Source: Ilumatobacteraceae bacterium (GTDB lineage: Bacteria > Actinomycetota > Acidimicrobiia > Acidimicrobiales > Ilumatobacteraceae). From it: a DNA stretch of 64,000 nucleotides. The notes under the pieces were generated by a model. That model was not told the origin of the DNA. It was given only the letters and a program-made list of their open reading frames with translations, and did no database searches. Positions 22,272 through 32,573 of the stretch are shown one piece after another; position 1 is the first letter of the stretch; the number at the start of each line of letters is the position of its first letter. Position numbers and translations under genes: made by a program. The DNA is taken from positions 1 through 64,000 of the forward strand of contig SHUT01000006.1 of NCBI GenBank assembly GCA_009691255.1, in the 5' to 3' direction.

Positions 22272-22275
22272 GTTT

Positions 22276-23319
22276 CTAGCGTTGCGTGTTTCGCTTACGG
22301 CGACCATGACGCTGGCGCGCAAGTAAAATAAGTTCATCAATCAGCGCAGAGTATTCGAGTCCCGATGCCTGCCAGAGTTTTGGATACATCGAGATGGGGG
22401 TGAAACCCGGAATCGTATTGACTTCGTTGCACAAAAACCCCCGACCATTTTCTTCGAAGAAAAAATCAACTCGTGCCATGCCATCACATCTGAGTGCCGC
22501 AAATATTTTGAGGGCCAGTTGTTGAACGACGGTTGTTTGTGCGGCCGTCAAGGGTGCAGGGATAAGAAGTTGTGCGCCTTCGTCGACGTATTTGTCGTTG
22601 TAGTCATAGAAATCGTTTCCGGGAATGATCTCGCCAGGCACTGATGCACGGGGTGAATGATTGCCAAGAACAGATACTTCTATTTCGCGTCCAACGATCG
22701 CTTCTTCGATAAGTATCCATTCGTCATAGGCAAATGCCGTGCTTGTGGCGCTGACAAGTTCGGTCATGTTGCTTGCCTTAGAGACTCCAACGGATGAGCC
22801 CATGTTGGCTGGCTTTACAAAGACAGGGAGTGCGAGGTCAGTCGCAATTTCTTGTAGACGTGCTGGCGTAGCGTCGCTTTCGTGCACGGCGGTGTAGCGA
22901 GGCTGAGCAATGCCATGGCTAGCGCAGACATCTTTAGCGACTGCTTTGTCCATTGCAATCGCACTCGACAGCACACCACTGCCTACATACGGCAAGTTGA
23001 GTATTTCGCAGAACCCTTGCACGGTTCCGTCTTCGCCCAGCGGTCCATGCAACAGCGGCATCACCACAATGTCAGGACCAAGGGTAGACATAATTGATGG
23101 AGTCGTTGGCTGACCAATGGCCTCAAGTCGCTGCGCGGTGGCGTCTGGCTGGGCCAGCACCCAGTTGCCTGTTCGCCCGATGCCAACAAGTACGAGGCGG
23201 TATTTATTGGGGTCAGCAGCCCTCATGACATGGGCCGCGGTGACGCAACTGACATCATGTTCTGCCGACTGCCCGCCGAACAAAATGACCACCGTGGTGC
23301 GCGAATCAGGAGCGTTCAT
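22276..23319 (-). CDS. ddl: D-alanine--D-alanine ligase
   Basis: VILFGGQSAEHDVSCVTA, FVKPANMGSSVGVSK, FLCNEVNTIPGFTPISMYPKLW. Confidence 0.95.
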   Translation of the reverse strand: MNAPDSRTTVVILFGGQSAEHDVSCVTAAHVMRAADPNKYRLVLVGIGRTGNWVLAQPDATAQRLEAIGQPTTPSIMSTLGPDIVVMPLLHGPLGEDGTVQGFCEILNLPYVGSGVLSSAIAMDKAVAKDVCASHGIAQPRYTAVHESDATPARLQEIATDLALPVFVKPANMGSSVGVSKASNMTELVSATSTAFAYDEWILIEEAIVGREIEVSVLGNHSPRASVPGEIIPGNDFYDYNDKYVDEGAQLLIPAPLTAAQTTVVQQLALKIFAALRCDGMARVDFFFEENGRGFLCNEVNTIPGFTPISMYPKLWQASGLEYSALIDELILLARQRHGRRKRNTQR

Positions 23320-23354
23320 CTGCTCAGACGGTAGCCGCCGCTAGGGTTCGCTCC

Positions 23355-24683
23355 ATGATCATCAGGGCATCTGTTGCTGCTATTGAGATTGGCGGAACCC
23401 TGGTGGGTAACGACACCGATATTGACGGCGTCTGTTTTGACTCTCGCCTGATAGTTACAGGTCAAGTATTTGTCGCTCTTTGTGCAGAGCGCGACGGACA
23501 CGATTTCGTTGCCCAAGTAACAGGCATTGCTGCAGCTGCAATTGTTCAGCGCGCCAAACGTCCGGCCAACGGATGGCCATTGACCGTAATCGAAGTAGAC
23601 GATACGCAGCAGGCGCTGTTGGCACTTGGGTCGTATGCGCGCGAGCAACTGATGCAAGCACAGGGCCGCGTAGTAGCAATAACTGGTTCAGTGGGTAAGA
23701 CCAGCACGAAAGATTTTATTCATGCTGTGTTTAGTTCGCAGTTTTCATTAGTGGTGGCAAGTGAGAAATCATTTAATAATGACATTGGGTTACCCGTGAC
23801 ATTGCTGGCCGCGCCAAGAGATGCGCAAGCAGTGGTGCTAGAGATGGGCATGCGTGGCTTTGGTGAAATTTCGCGACTTTGCTCTGTTGCTTCGCCAGAC
23901 ATCGGAGTCATCACTCGCGTTGGTGAAGCCCACACTGAGCGAGTAGACGGCGTGATGGGCGTACAAAAAGCAAAAGCAGAACTAGTGCAGTCCTTGCCAA
24001 AGAGTGGATGGGCTGTGCTCAATGCCGACGATGAGTTGGTACTCGCGATGAGACCCCTAACCCATGCATCAGTGCTGACATACGGTGCTAATAAAAAAGC
24101 CGATGTGCGTTTTAAAGTGATGGCAACCGATGACGAAGGTCGAATTATCGCCGAGGTGCATCACAAGGTGACTGGCGAGACGGCAGTGTTTCGTTGTTCT
24201 GCGCCAGGTTTGCACATGGCCTCAAATGCGGTGGCTGCACTTGCGGTGGCTGGGCTGGTCGGAATTGAACTTACTCAAGCGTGTCGCGCTCTCGAGACGG
24301 TCAATATCACTGGATCACGCATGGAGCGTCGATCAACGGCATCTGGGGCGATATTGATCGATGATTCATACAACGCAAACCCAACATCAACCCAAGCAGC
24401 ACTTATGACATTGGCATCACTTGACGTTTTGCGCCGCGTGGCGGTGCTAGGCATAATGGCCGAAGTTGCCGATGCCAACGAGGCACATTTGCGGATTGCA
24501 TTAATGGCTCAACAACTCGGCATCGAACTTATTGCCGTCGAGACAGATCTGTACGGAGTCGTTGGCTTGTCATGCCAAGACGCAATTGGGCGACTTGCCC
24601 ATGTCGGGGACGAAGCAGCAATCCTGGTCAAAGGGTCGCGTGTCGCTCAACTAGAGCGTGTTGTGCAAGCCCTCGTTGGCTGA
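23355..24683 (+). CDS. murF: UDP-N-acetylmuramoyl-tripeptide--D-alanyl-D-alanine ligase
   Basis: ITGSVGKTSTKDFI P-loop, DDSYNANPTSTQAAL. Confidence 0.95.
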   Translation: MIIRASVAAIEIGGTLVGNDTDIDGVCFDSRLIVTGQVFVALCAERDGHDFVAQVTGIAAAAIVQRAKRPANGWPLTVIEVDDTQQALLALGSYAREQLMQAQGRVVAITGSVGKTSTKDFIHAVFSSQFSLVVASEKSFNNDIGLPVTLLAAPRDAQAVVLEMGMRGFGEISRLCSVASPDIGVITRVGEAHTERVDGVMGVQKAKAELVQSLPKSGWAVLNADDELVLAMRPLTHASVLTYGANKKADVRFKVMATDDEGRIIAEVHHKVTGETAVFRCSAPGLHMASNAVAALAVAGLVGIELTQACRALETVNITGSRMERRSTASGAILIDDSYNANPTSTQAALMTLASLDVLRRVAVLGIMAEVADANEAHLRIALMAQQLGIELIAVETDLYGVVGLSCQDAIGRLAHVGDEAAILVKGSRVAQLERVVQALVG

Positions 24684-25913
24684 TTCGTCGACCCGTTCGA
24701 TATTGCACCACCACGACAAAAACATTGCCCAGACGGCTCCTGCCAAGAGCACCCATCGCGCACCGTATGCATCAATTACTCGACCAAAAACCATGTTGCC
24801 AAGCGGAACTGTTCCGCCAAAAGCCATAAACCACAGAGCCATTACCCTGCCGCGTACTTCTGATTCAAGGCGACTCTGCAGCACTGACAACAGAGATGTT
24901 GCCGTAAAGAAATATGCAGTTCCTAAAAAGAAGGCGACAATGAATGCAGGCACTGGCGTTCGCACTACTGCAAAGATTCCAAGCGCAATTGAGAAGCAAG
25001 CAAATCCACGACGAACGAGCATGCGTTGATCTGAGCCCACAAACACTGTTCCGACTGCAAGACCCCCAAGACATGCCCCCAGACCCCATGTGGCGTATAG
25101 CCATTTGTAGAGAACAGATTTTGCGGCAATACCGAAATTAAGTTGAGAAACTGCCGGAAACAGCCCAACGTATGTGAGCGATAAAAATGAAAAACTCATC
25201 ATCGACAGGAGAATCCGCCTTGACACAGGGTGATCGCGCACAAACCGAATTCCAAAAGTAAAACTACTCCAGCCAGTTGCCGGAGGCTTCGTTAGTTTCG
25301 GGATCGTAATTTTGGTCAGAGCAAAGATGACAATCAAGTATGTGAGTGCATTTATGAAAAAGAATTGGGCTGGTGTCACGCCATAGACAGACAGTATGGC
25401 CACGATGATGGGGGCCACGATTCGAGATCCGTTAACGACCGTGCTGTTGAGCGAAATAGCCCCCGGCAGATCTTCTGGTTTTACCAATGTCGGCAACACC
25501 GCAGACCATGTCGGCGCATTGAGCGCACCGCCAATGCCCACGCCAAATTGCATTAAAAATAACAATGCGATGCGAGAATCTGCGGCAGCGCATACTCCTA
25601 AAAAGATAGAGAACGTTAACTGAATGACTTGTGACGAGATCAACCAGCGACGACGATCAAAACGGTCTGCTAAAACGCCCCCCGGAATAGATAGCAAGAG
25701 CAGCGGCCCAAGTTGGGCAAAAATAAAAACACCCACGAGTGAGGCGCGATGTGTGCGCTCGTAGATGTAAGCAGGAAGCACCACATTCTGCATCCATGTT
25801 CCGCTACTTGAGGCCAGATTGGCGTACCACATCCAGCGAAAATCCCGCGTGGCAAGAGCCGCTCGGGCGCTCCCTGGTCGAGGCGTTGTAACGGGGGCGA
25901 GAGGCGTATTCAT
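24651..25913 (-). CDS. MFS transporter (DUF894/enterobactin exporter-like)
   Basis: 12-TM pattern; GGVLADRFDRRRWLISSQ. Confidence 0.88.
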   Translation of the reverse strand: MNTPLAPVTTPRPGSARAALATRDFRWMWYANLASSSGTWMQNVVLPAYIYERTHRASLVGVFIFAQLGPLLLLSIPGGVLADRFDRRRWLISSQVIQLTFSIFLGVCAAADSRIALLFLMQFGVGIGGALNAPTWSAVLPTLVKPEDLPGAISLNSTVVNGSRIVAPIIVAILSVYGVTPAQFFFINALTYLIVIFALTKITIPKLTKPPATGWSSFTFGIRFVRDHPVSRRILLSMMSFSFLSLTYVGLFPAVSQLNFGIAAKSVLYKWLYATWGLGACLGGLAVGTVFVGSDQRMLVRRGFACFSIALGIFAVVRTPVPAFIVAFFLGTAYFFTATSLLSVLQSRLESEVRGRVMALWFMAFGGTVPLGNMVFGRVIDAYGARWVLLAGAVWAMFLSWWCNIERVDESANEGLHNTL

Positions 25914-26003
25914 CAGACAGTTAAACCTCTAAAACGCTAGTGCTTGACCAAGACGAGAGAGGGTATCCACCGTTGTAATGTGGCATGACACAAGACTCAA
26001 GAG

Positions 26004-26168
26004 ATGACAACCAAGCCAGCCGCAGAGATCAGTTTGAGTCAAGAGCCATCATGTCGGGCACGATTTGGGACATTTGCCGAGTGTCCGCTGTGTGGCAGCA
26101 ATTTGTCTCCAGAGCACGCGCATTTTAAGTGCACTGATTGTGGGTGGCGCGATAGTTGTTGCGACTAG
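26004..26168 (+). CDS. Small (54 aa) zinc-ribbon-like protein, absent from the ORF track
   Basis: Manual translation MTTKPAAEISLSQEPSCRARFGTFAECPLCGSNLSPEHAHFKCTDCGWRDSCCD*; CPLCG...CTDCG pair. Confidence 0.6.
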   Translation: MTTKPAAEISLSQEPSCRARFGTFAECPLCGSNLSPEHAHFKCTDCGWRDSCCD

Positions 26169-26180
26169 TCGCTGGCGTTG

Positions 26181-27191
26181 TTAACTCTGTGATTGGCTAG
26201 CGACAAAGGCGTCGAGCGCAGTCATGGCTTGGGCTGGGTTTGCCGCATTGATTCCGTCAATTTTTAAGTTCAGTAGTTCTGTGTAACCTGCCGTGTTTTC
26301 CCATTTGGAATCGCTTGGCCAGATCCACAAGATGAAGCCCTCAGCATGAGCGCGAGCGACGAACTCAGCGTTAAGTTCAAACTTCACAGCAGGTTCTGCG
26401 GTCGGAATTTGCAGGATACGCATGCCATGTGGAATTGGAATCTTGTTGACGAACCAATTCACAAGGTTGGCGCGACCAGGCGAGAGTTCGACAGTTGGAG
26501 CAAGCTTGCGGAATTCATCGATCACTTTGTCATCAAATGATGTGACTACGGCGCGATCATTGGCGCCAATTTCTTGCAGGATGCGGGCTAATTCTTTGGC
26601 CGCAGGAATTGCAGCGGGGAACACATCTTTGATCTCGATATTGAGCATGTATTGGGGGTACTTCGTGGCGATGTCAATAAATTTTGGGATAATAAAATCT
26701 TCAGCGGTGTAGCCCCGAGGGGGAACAATTTTTGCGGTGCGAACGCCACGAAAAATGTAGTCAGCGGCAGGCTTGTCTTTGCACGTGCAGTCCTTTGTAA
26801 ACCAATACGCGTTATCCAGCGCCAAAACTTGGTCGTACGTGATGTCGATGACGTTTCCGGTGCCATCGGTTCCAGCGTCGACATCCAAGTTATGTTGCAC
26901 CACTAAGACGCCATCTTTTGTGAGTTGCACATCAAAGTCCAAGATGTCAACGCCGTCTTTGACTGCTTCTGCATAACCGTATGGCGTAGAATGTGGATGA
27001 ACATTTTCGCCAGAAGCGTGCGCCATGATGACTGGTCGACCAAGTGCCAAGTTGTCTGCGACCGTCGTGGCTTCAGGAGCAACAAGAATCGGCGTTGTTG
27101 TCGCAATCTCGTCTGGCACAGAACTCGAAGACGATCCTCCACACGCTGCTAAAACACTGAGCGCAATAGTTGAGATGATTATCCGTTTCAT
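26181..27191 (-). CDS. Glycerophosphodiester phosphodiesterase family lipoprotein
   Basis: MKRIIISTIALSVLAACGG lipobox; PVIMAHASGENVHPHSTPYGYAEAVKDGVDILDFDVQLTKDGVLVVQHNLD. Confidence 0.88.
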   Translation of the reverse strand: MKRIIISTIALSVLAACGGSSSSSVPDEIATTTPILVAPEATTVADNLALGRPVIMAHASGENVHPHSTPYGYAEAVKDGVDILDFDVQLTKDGVLVVQHNLDVDAGTDGTGNVIDITYDQVLALDNAYWFTKDCTCKDKPAADYIFRGVRTAKIVPPRGYTAEDFIIPKFIDIATKYPQYMLNIEIKDVFPAAIPAAKELARILQEIGANDRAVVTSFDDKVIDEFRKLAPTVELSPGRANLVNWFVNKIPIPHGMRILQIPTAEPAVKFELNAEFVARAHAEGFILWIWPSDSKWENTAGYTELLNLKIDGINAANPAQAMTALDAFVASQSQS

Positions 27192-27195
27192 GGTT

Positions 27196-28419
27196 CTAGT
27201 GCCCTGATGTAAAGGTAATGGGCAGTTTTTCGGGACCAAAGATGGCAGCTGTTCCGGATTTGTACACGATGTCTCCGGCTATTGCCAGATTTGGAAGACG
27301 ACGAGACAAGATGACGAGCGCCTCTTGCAATTCTGCGCGAGCAAGGGATGCGCCGAGGCAATAGTGCACGCCAGAACCAAAGGTGAGTTGAGGTTGTCCG
27401 ACAGGTTCGCGAGTAATGTCGAAGTTGTTTGGTTCGGGAAACACAGACTCATCAAAATTGGATGTTCCGAGACTCGGAAACACGAGAGTGCCTTTTGGAA
27501 ACAGAACACCTTTGTATTCGATGTCTTCGGTGGCATAGCGCCCTGTTCCGCGAACTGCGCCGAAATAGCGCATGCATTCTTCGACTGCACGTGGCGCCAT
27601 CTCAGGGTGGTCAGCCAAAAGTTTCCATTGTTCAGGATGCTCGGCAAATAAGATGAGCGCCAGACCAAGTTGATTGCGCGTTGTATCTGTGCCACCAATA
27701 ATGACTGCGCTAACCATGGTGACAAGTTCTTGGGTATTGAGTTTGTCGCCTTGTTCTTCAGCGGTAATTAAGTCTGTGATGAGATCATCTGCTGGCACAT
27801 TGCGCCGCGCTGCAATCAAATCTTGCACATATTCGCTGAGGTCGTCTTGGGCTTTCATGATGAATGGAGCATCGCGATTGAGATTGCCATCAAATACTTT
27901 CAAGATGTCAGTCGCCACTCTACTGAACAACCTCCAGTCTTTCTTGGGGGCACCAAGTAGTTCACAGATAATTGGAATCGGGTATGGCTCGCAGACGGAC
28001 GACACAAAATCTGCTTTACCAACAGCCGCAATGGGGTCGACAAGAGAATTAAGAACATCGCGCATGATGGGGCGCAAACGGTCGGCGACACGCGGATTAA
28101 AAGCAGGCGCCACGAGTCGACGCAGACGCACGTGTTCGGGACCGTCGGCAGAAAGGATCGAGTTTTGTCGTGGTCGATTGTTGTATTCGACATTATCCGT
28201 GGGTTGGGATCCAGAGATAAACCCAACAGAGCTGAACCATCTCTTATCACGCAATACAGCAACGACATCTTCGTATTTCAGGATTGAATAACCAAAGGCA
28301 TTTTTTGCTAGCCAGTTGTCCTTGGCAACATTGCGCAGGGTTTCAATGCGATGGTCGCGTTCTTCTTCGTCAAATAGTGGCAAGAGTGGCAAATCAAGTG
28401 TTTCAACGGGCACAGCCAT
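27196..28419 (-). CDS. Cytochrome P450
   Basis: GGTDTTRNQLG I-helix, ECMRYFGAVRGTGRYATED, heme motif LTFGSGVHYCLGASLARAEL. Confidence 0.95.
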   Translation of the reverse strand: MAVPVETLDLPLLPLFDEEERDHRIETLRNVAKDNWLAKNAFGYSILKYEDVVAVLRDKRWFSSVGFISGSQPTDNVEYNNRPRQNSILSADGPEHVRLRRLVAPAFNPRVADRLRPIMRDVLNSLVDPIAAVGKADFVSSVCEPYPIPIICELLGAPKKDWRLFSRVATDILKVFDGNLNRDAPFIMKAQDDLSEYVQDLIAARRNVPADDLITDLITAEEQGDKLNTQELVTMVSAVIIGGTDTTRNQLGLALILFAEHPEQWKLLADHPEMAPRAVEECMRYFGAVRGTGRYATEDIEYKGVLFPKGTLVFPSLGTSNFDESVFPEPNNFDITREPVGQPQLTFGSGVHYCLGASLARAELQEALVILSRRLPNLAIAGDIVYKSGTAAIFGPEKLPITFTSGH

Positions 28420-28576
28420 GCCACAACGCTAGTGCGTATAACTCGGCGAGAGTCATTTGAGCGCCAAGATCATGGGTAGGCCAATAAACAAGGTTTACAC
28501 CCAATTGTTAAGACCTCGCGACACCTTCATCAGATCGGTGTTGTGGCGGTGGCACAAAATGTGGAAACCTACAGAG

Positions 28577-30004
28577 ATGCGTTCATTTCAGAACTTCGTC
28601 AATGGGTCACTTTCCGATGCTGCCGATGGCCAGACCACTCCGGTGATTAATCCCGTCACAGGTGAGCAGTATGCAACCGCGCCACTAAGCGGTGCAGTTG
28701 ATATCGACGTAGCAATGTCTGCGGCAGCAACTGCTTTTGAATCATGGAGAAACACCACGCCGTCGGAGCGATCGTTGGCGATCTATCGCATTGCCGACGC
28801 CATCGAAGCGCGGGCAGAAGAAATGATTGCACGAGAAGTAGAAAACACAGGCAAGCCAACTGCGATGACAAGGGCAGAAGAAATTCCCCCAATGATTGAT
28901 CAGATTCGGTTCTTTGCCGGTGCTGCTCGCATGCTCGAAGGCAAGAGCGCCGGTGAGTACATGCGCAATATGACATCATTCGTGCGACGCGAGCCAGTTG
29001 GCGTGTGTGCGCAGGTAGCACCGTGGAACTACCCGATGATGATGGCGGTCTGGAAATTTGCTCCAGCGATTGCTGCGGGCAACACGGTTGTTTTAAAACC
29101 ATCAGACACCACGCCAGCGACGACAACGTTATTGGCAGAAATCGCTGCTGAGTTTTTGCCGCCTGGCGTGTTTAACGTGGTCTGTGGCGATAGAGAAACT
29201 GGCAAAGCAATGGTGCTGCACGACACCCCTTCAATGGTTTCGGTTACAGGATCTGTGCGTGCCGGCATGGAAGTGGCTGAGGCTGCATCGCGTTCACTTA
29301 AGCGCGTTCACTTAGAACTTGGCGGGAAAGCACCGGTCATTGTATTTGATGACGCAGATATTGAAGCAGCAGTTGCGGGAATTAGTGGCGCAGGATTTTT
29401 TAATGCGGGTCAAGATTGCACTGCAGCAACCCGCGTGTTGGTGGGCCCCCGAGCGTACGCTGATTTTGTTGCGGCATTGGCCGAGCAAGCCAAAGCAACT
29501 CGCACGGGCGCACCCGATGATGAGGATGTTCTGTATGGTCCTGTCAATAATCAAAACCAACTAGCGCATGTATCGGGCTTCATTGATCGCGCCCCAAAAC
29601 ATGCACGAATCGTGGCCGGCGGGTCGAGGTTCGGCAACACCGGATACTTCTTCGAGCCGACAGTGGTGGCGGACTTAAAACAAAATGACGAAATGATTCA
29701 GCGTGAAATATTTGGACCAGTCATCACAGTGCAGCAATTCACTGACGAAGAAGAAGCTCTGTTGTGGGCCAATGGAGTCGAGTATGGACTTGCCTCGTCG
29801 GTCTGGACACGCAACTTTGGTCGAGCAATGCGGATGGCCAAGCACTTGGACTTCGGGTGCGTTTGGATTAACACACACATCCCCATCGTGGCCGAGATGC
29901 CTCATGGCGGCTACAAGAAGTCTGGCTACGGCAAAGATCTGTCGTCGTATGCCTTTGAGGACTACACCCGCATCAAGCACGTGATGGCCAATCTTGATAG
30001 TTGA
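28577..30004 (+). CDS. Aldehyde dehydrogenase (aminobutyraldehyde dehydrogenase-like)
   Basis: [62 protein letters not shown]; start refined to 28577. Confidence 0.9.
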   Translation: MRSFQNFVNGSLSDAADGQTTPVINPVTGEQYATAPLSGAVDIDVAMSAAATAFESWRNTTPSERSLAIYRIADAIEARAEEMIAREVENTGKPTAMTRAEEIPPMIDQIRFFAGAARMLEGKSAGEYMRNMTSFVRREPVGVCAQVAPWNYPMMMAVWKFAPAIAAGNTVVLKPSDTTPATTTLLAEIAAEFLPPGVFNVVCGDRETGKAMVLHDTPSMVSVTGSVRAGMEVAEAASRSLKRVHLELGGKAPVIVFDDADIEAAVAGISGAGFFNAGQDCTAATRVLVGPRAYADFVAALAEQAKATRTGAPDDEDVLYGPVNNQNQLAHVSGFIDRAPKHARIVAGGSRFGNTGYFFEPTVVADLKQNDEMIQREIFGPVITVQQFTDEEEALLWANGVEYGLASSVWTRNFGRAMRMAKHLDFGCVWINTHIPIVAEMPHGGYKKSGYGKDLSSYAFEDYTRIKHVMANLDS

Positions 30005-30094
30005 CGGCAATATGTACATCGTGGGTGGATTAACTGTCTGAGTGCTGAGATTGTCTAGTATTTGCCAAGCGCAGTCAGTCAGGGGGGAGGGCGA

Positions 30095-31204
30095 ATGAAC
30101 AAAGAGAGAGGCTCAGTCGAACTCGTCGGTGTGACCAAGCAATACGGATCCGTTGTCGCAGTTGATTGTCTTGATCTTGTTGTTCAGCCCGGTGAATTTT
30201 TATCGCTGCTAGGGCCCAGCGGCTGTGGCAAGACCACCACGCTGCGGATGCTTGCTGGTTTTGAACAGTTGGATGCCGGACATATTCGCATCAGCGGAGT
30301 CGAGGTGCAAGGAGTTGCGCCGTACAAGCGTGACGTCAATACGGTCTTTCAGCACTACGCGCTTTTTCCGCATATGACTGTGGCCGAAAACGTGGCGTAC
30401 GGATTACGACAACGGGGAGTTAATAAATCCGAGACCGCAGCGCGAGTGTTTGAAGCACTCGACATGGTGCAGATGACAAAGTTGGCTGAGCGCAAGCCGC
30501 GTCAGATGTCGGGTGGGCAGCAGCAACGTGTCGCGGTCGCCCGAGCTTTGGTGAACAGGCCAAGCGTGTTGTTGCTCGATGAGCCACTCGGTGCGCTTGA
30601 TCGCAAATTGCGTGAAGAAATGCAGATTGAACTTAAGTTGCTACAGAGTCGTCTGGGAATCACATTTGTGTTTGTGACCCATGATCAAGAAGAAGCCATG
30701 AGCATGAGTAATCGCATCGCCATCATGCTGGACGGCCATGTTGAGCAACTAGGCGACCCAGAGACCGTTTACGAACATCCCGCTTCAGCGTTTGTTGCAG
30801 GCTTCATTGGACGAAATAATTTCTGGCAAGGAACTGCAACTGCCAACGGTGCCGTCGCCGAAGATGGCACAGTATTTGTAGCCACCCGACCAGAAGAAGT
30901 TGTTCCGACTGGTCATGCCGCCTTGGCTGCGGTTCGGCCTGAATGCGTGAACTTGTTTGTCGATAAGCCACTTGAGACAACAAACTGTGTAGCCGCTCAG
31001 GTGGTAGGTGTGTCGCACTTTGGCGATGTCTTGCAGTATGTAGTCACGGCTGGCGATCGAGACGTGTTGGTGCTGACGCCCCGCACCAAGGCAGTTCGCC
31101 ACCAGATGGGTGACAATGTATGGTGCAGTTGGTCGGCCGACGACGTGTATTTCTTCTCTGCTAGGCAAGCAGAGGTGGTACTAGCAGAGTCGCACGAGGA
31201 CTAA
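30095..31204 (+). CDS. potA: Spermidine/putrescine-type ABC transporter ATP-binding protein (PotA-like)
   Basis: GPSGCGKTTTLRMLAGFE Walker A, MSGGQQQRVAVARAL, TOBE-like C-terminus; SD GGGGAGGG before ATG 30095. Confidence 0.9.
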   Translation: MNKERGSVELVGVTKQYGSVVAVDCLDLVVQPGEFLSLLGPSGCGKTTTLRMLAGFEQLDAGHIRISGVEVQGVAPYKRDVNTVFQHYALFPHMTVAENVAYGLRQRGVNKSETAARVFEALDMVQMTKLAERKPRQMSGGQQQRVAVARALVNRPSVLLLDEPLGALDRKLREEMQIELKLLQSRLGITFVFVTHDQEEAMSMSNRIAIMLDGHVEQLGDPETVYEHPASAFVAGFIGRNNFWQGTATANGAVAEDGTVFVATRPEEVVPTGHAALAAVRPECVNLFVDKPLETTNCVAAQVVGVSHFGDVLQYVVTAGDRDVLVLTPRTKAVRHQMGDNVWCSWSADDVYFFSARQAEVVLAESHED

Positions 31205-31289
31205 TCTCAATGATGCAAACTATGTTGAAGCAAAACAGTTGCCGAATACTTTTCAATAACACCCAAACTAATATATAAAGGAGCAGACA

Positions 31290-32567
31290 ATGACCAAGGA
31301 ACTAAGAATTCTGGCACCAGAAAGTTTTCGCGAGGCACTTTCACGTCGCGCATTTTTGAAAGTTGGTACTGTCGCTGCAGGTCTTGCAGTAGTTGTAGTG
31401 GCCTGCGGCGGTTCTGATTCACCGTCTTCATCATCACCAGATACAACTGGATCACCAGATACAACTGGATCGTCTGATACAACCACACCTGACGGTGCAG
31501 CACCGAGTGGCTTAGCCTCCGGTGACTGGAGCCGCATTGTCAATCAAGCCAGCGGAACACTTGCGATGTACACATGGGGTGACTACGACGATCCAGAACT
31601 GGTAGGAGCGTTGGCAGAAAAAACTCTTGGCGTGAAGATGAAAGTCGATTACTTTGCCAGCAACGAAGACCTCATCACTAAGTTGGCCACCGCTGGCGGA
31701 AGCAGTGGGTTTGACATCGTGGTGCCAACCGGACCATATATTCCGCAAATGATCGAAAAGGGTCTAATCCAAAAGTTTGACAAGACGTTGTTGCCAAACA
31801 TGGTCAATGTTGATCCATTGTATTTGGGTCAAGCATGGGACACCACAAATGACTATTCGGTGTGCAAGAACTGGGGAAGCACAGGGTTCTTCTATGACAC
31901 GACAAAAATTTCGCGCGAACTGACGTCATGGCAAGACTTCATTGACGTGTGCATGGGAGAAGCGAGCGGACAATGCTCCATCATTGATGCTGCACCAAAC
32001 GTGGCTGGAATGTATTTCTGGTCAAAAGGAATCGACTGGAACACCGAAGAGAAGAACGATCTTGATACATATGAGAAGTTCATGGTCGATGAATTTGCAT
32101 CACACATCAAAGCTTTTGATAGTTACCCAAGTACCAAACTGGCAGAGGGCGCCTACAGCATCGCAATGGCATGGAACGGCGATGCACGACAGGCCTATGT
32201 ACGCATCCAAGAAGCCGGTGGCACGCCTGAAAACTGGAGATGGGTCTTAGGAACTCCAGACACAGAATTATGGATGGACAACTTCTGCATTGCCCAAGGC
32301 GCACCAAATGCTGAGGCTGCACATGCTTGGATCAATTGGATCTTGATACCCGAAGAATCTGTACAAGACCTGCAGTATCACGGCTACAACACGGGAATGA
32401 AGAACATGTCCGCACTGATTGCTGAGATCGCACCAGATCTTGAAAAAGGCGACATGATCTTCTTCAAAGACGAAGAAGTAAAAACCATGCACACGCAGAT
32501 CCTGAACACCTCAATTGATCGTTTGGTAGATATTTTGAACAAGGTCAAGGCAAAGGCCGGAGGCTGA
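31290..32567 (+). CDS. potD: Spermidine/putrescine-type ABC transporter substrate-binding protein (PotD-like)
   Basis: SRRAFLKVGTVAAGLAVVVVACGG Tat/lipoprotein signal; MYTWGDYDDPELVGA..., GFDIVVPTG. Confidence 0.9.
   Translation: MTKELRILAPESFREALSRRAFLKVGTVAAGLAVVVVACGGSDSPSSSSPDTTGSPDTTGSSDTTTPDGAAPSGLASGDWSRIVNQASGTLAMYTWGDYDDPELVGALAEKTLGVKMKVDYFASNEDLITKLATAGGSSGFDIVVPTGPYIPQMIEKGLIQKFDKTLLPNMVNVDPLYLGQAWDTTNDYSVCKNWGSTGFFYDTTKISRELTSWQDFIDVCMGEASGQCSIIDAAPNVAGMYFWSKGIDWNTEEKNDLDTYEKFMVDEFASHIKAFDSYPSTKLAEGAYSIAMAWNGDARQAYVRIQEAGGTPENWRWVLGTPDTELWMDNFCIAQGAPNAEAAHAWINWILIPEESVQDLQYHGYNTGMKNMSALIAEIAPDLEKGDMIFFKDEEVKTMHTQILNTSIDRLVDILNKVKAKAGG
31434..31487 (+). repeat. 18-bp tandem repeat (about 3 units, two identical) in potD linker
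   Basis: TCACCAGATACAACTGGA x2 then TCGTCTGATACAACCACA; encodes SPDTTG-SPDTTG-SSDTTT. Confidence 0.85.
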
Positions 32568-32573
32568 GTTCAG

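Noticed and set aside
25985-26140. Alternative 47-codon frame MTQDSRDDNQASRRDQ... overlapping the zinc-ribbon ORF
   Set aside because: Lacks the CPLCG/CTDCG pattern seen in the other frame; kept the zinc-ribbon frame instead.
27674-28291. 205-aa plus-strand ORF
   Set aside because: Antisense to the clear cytochrome P450 gene; no recognisable domain.
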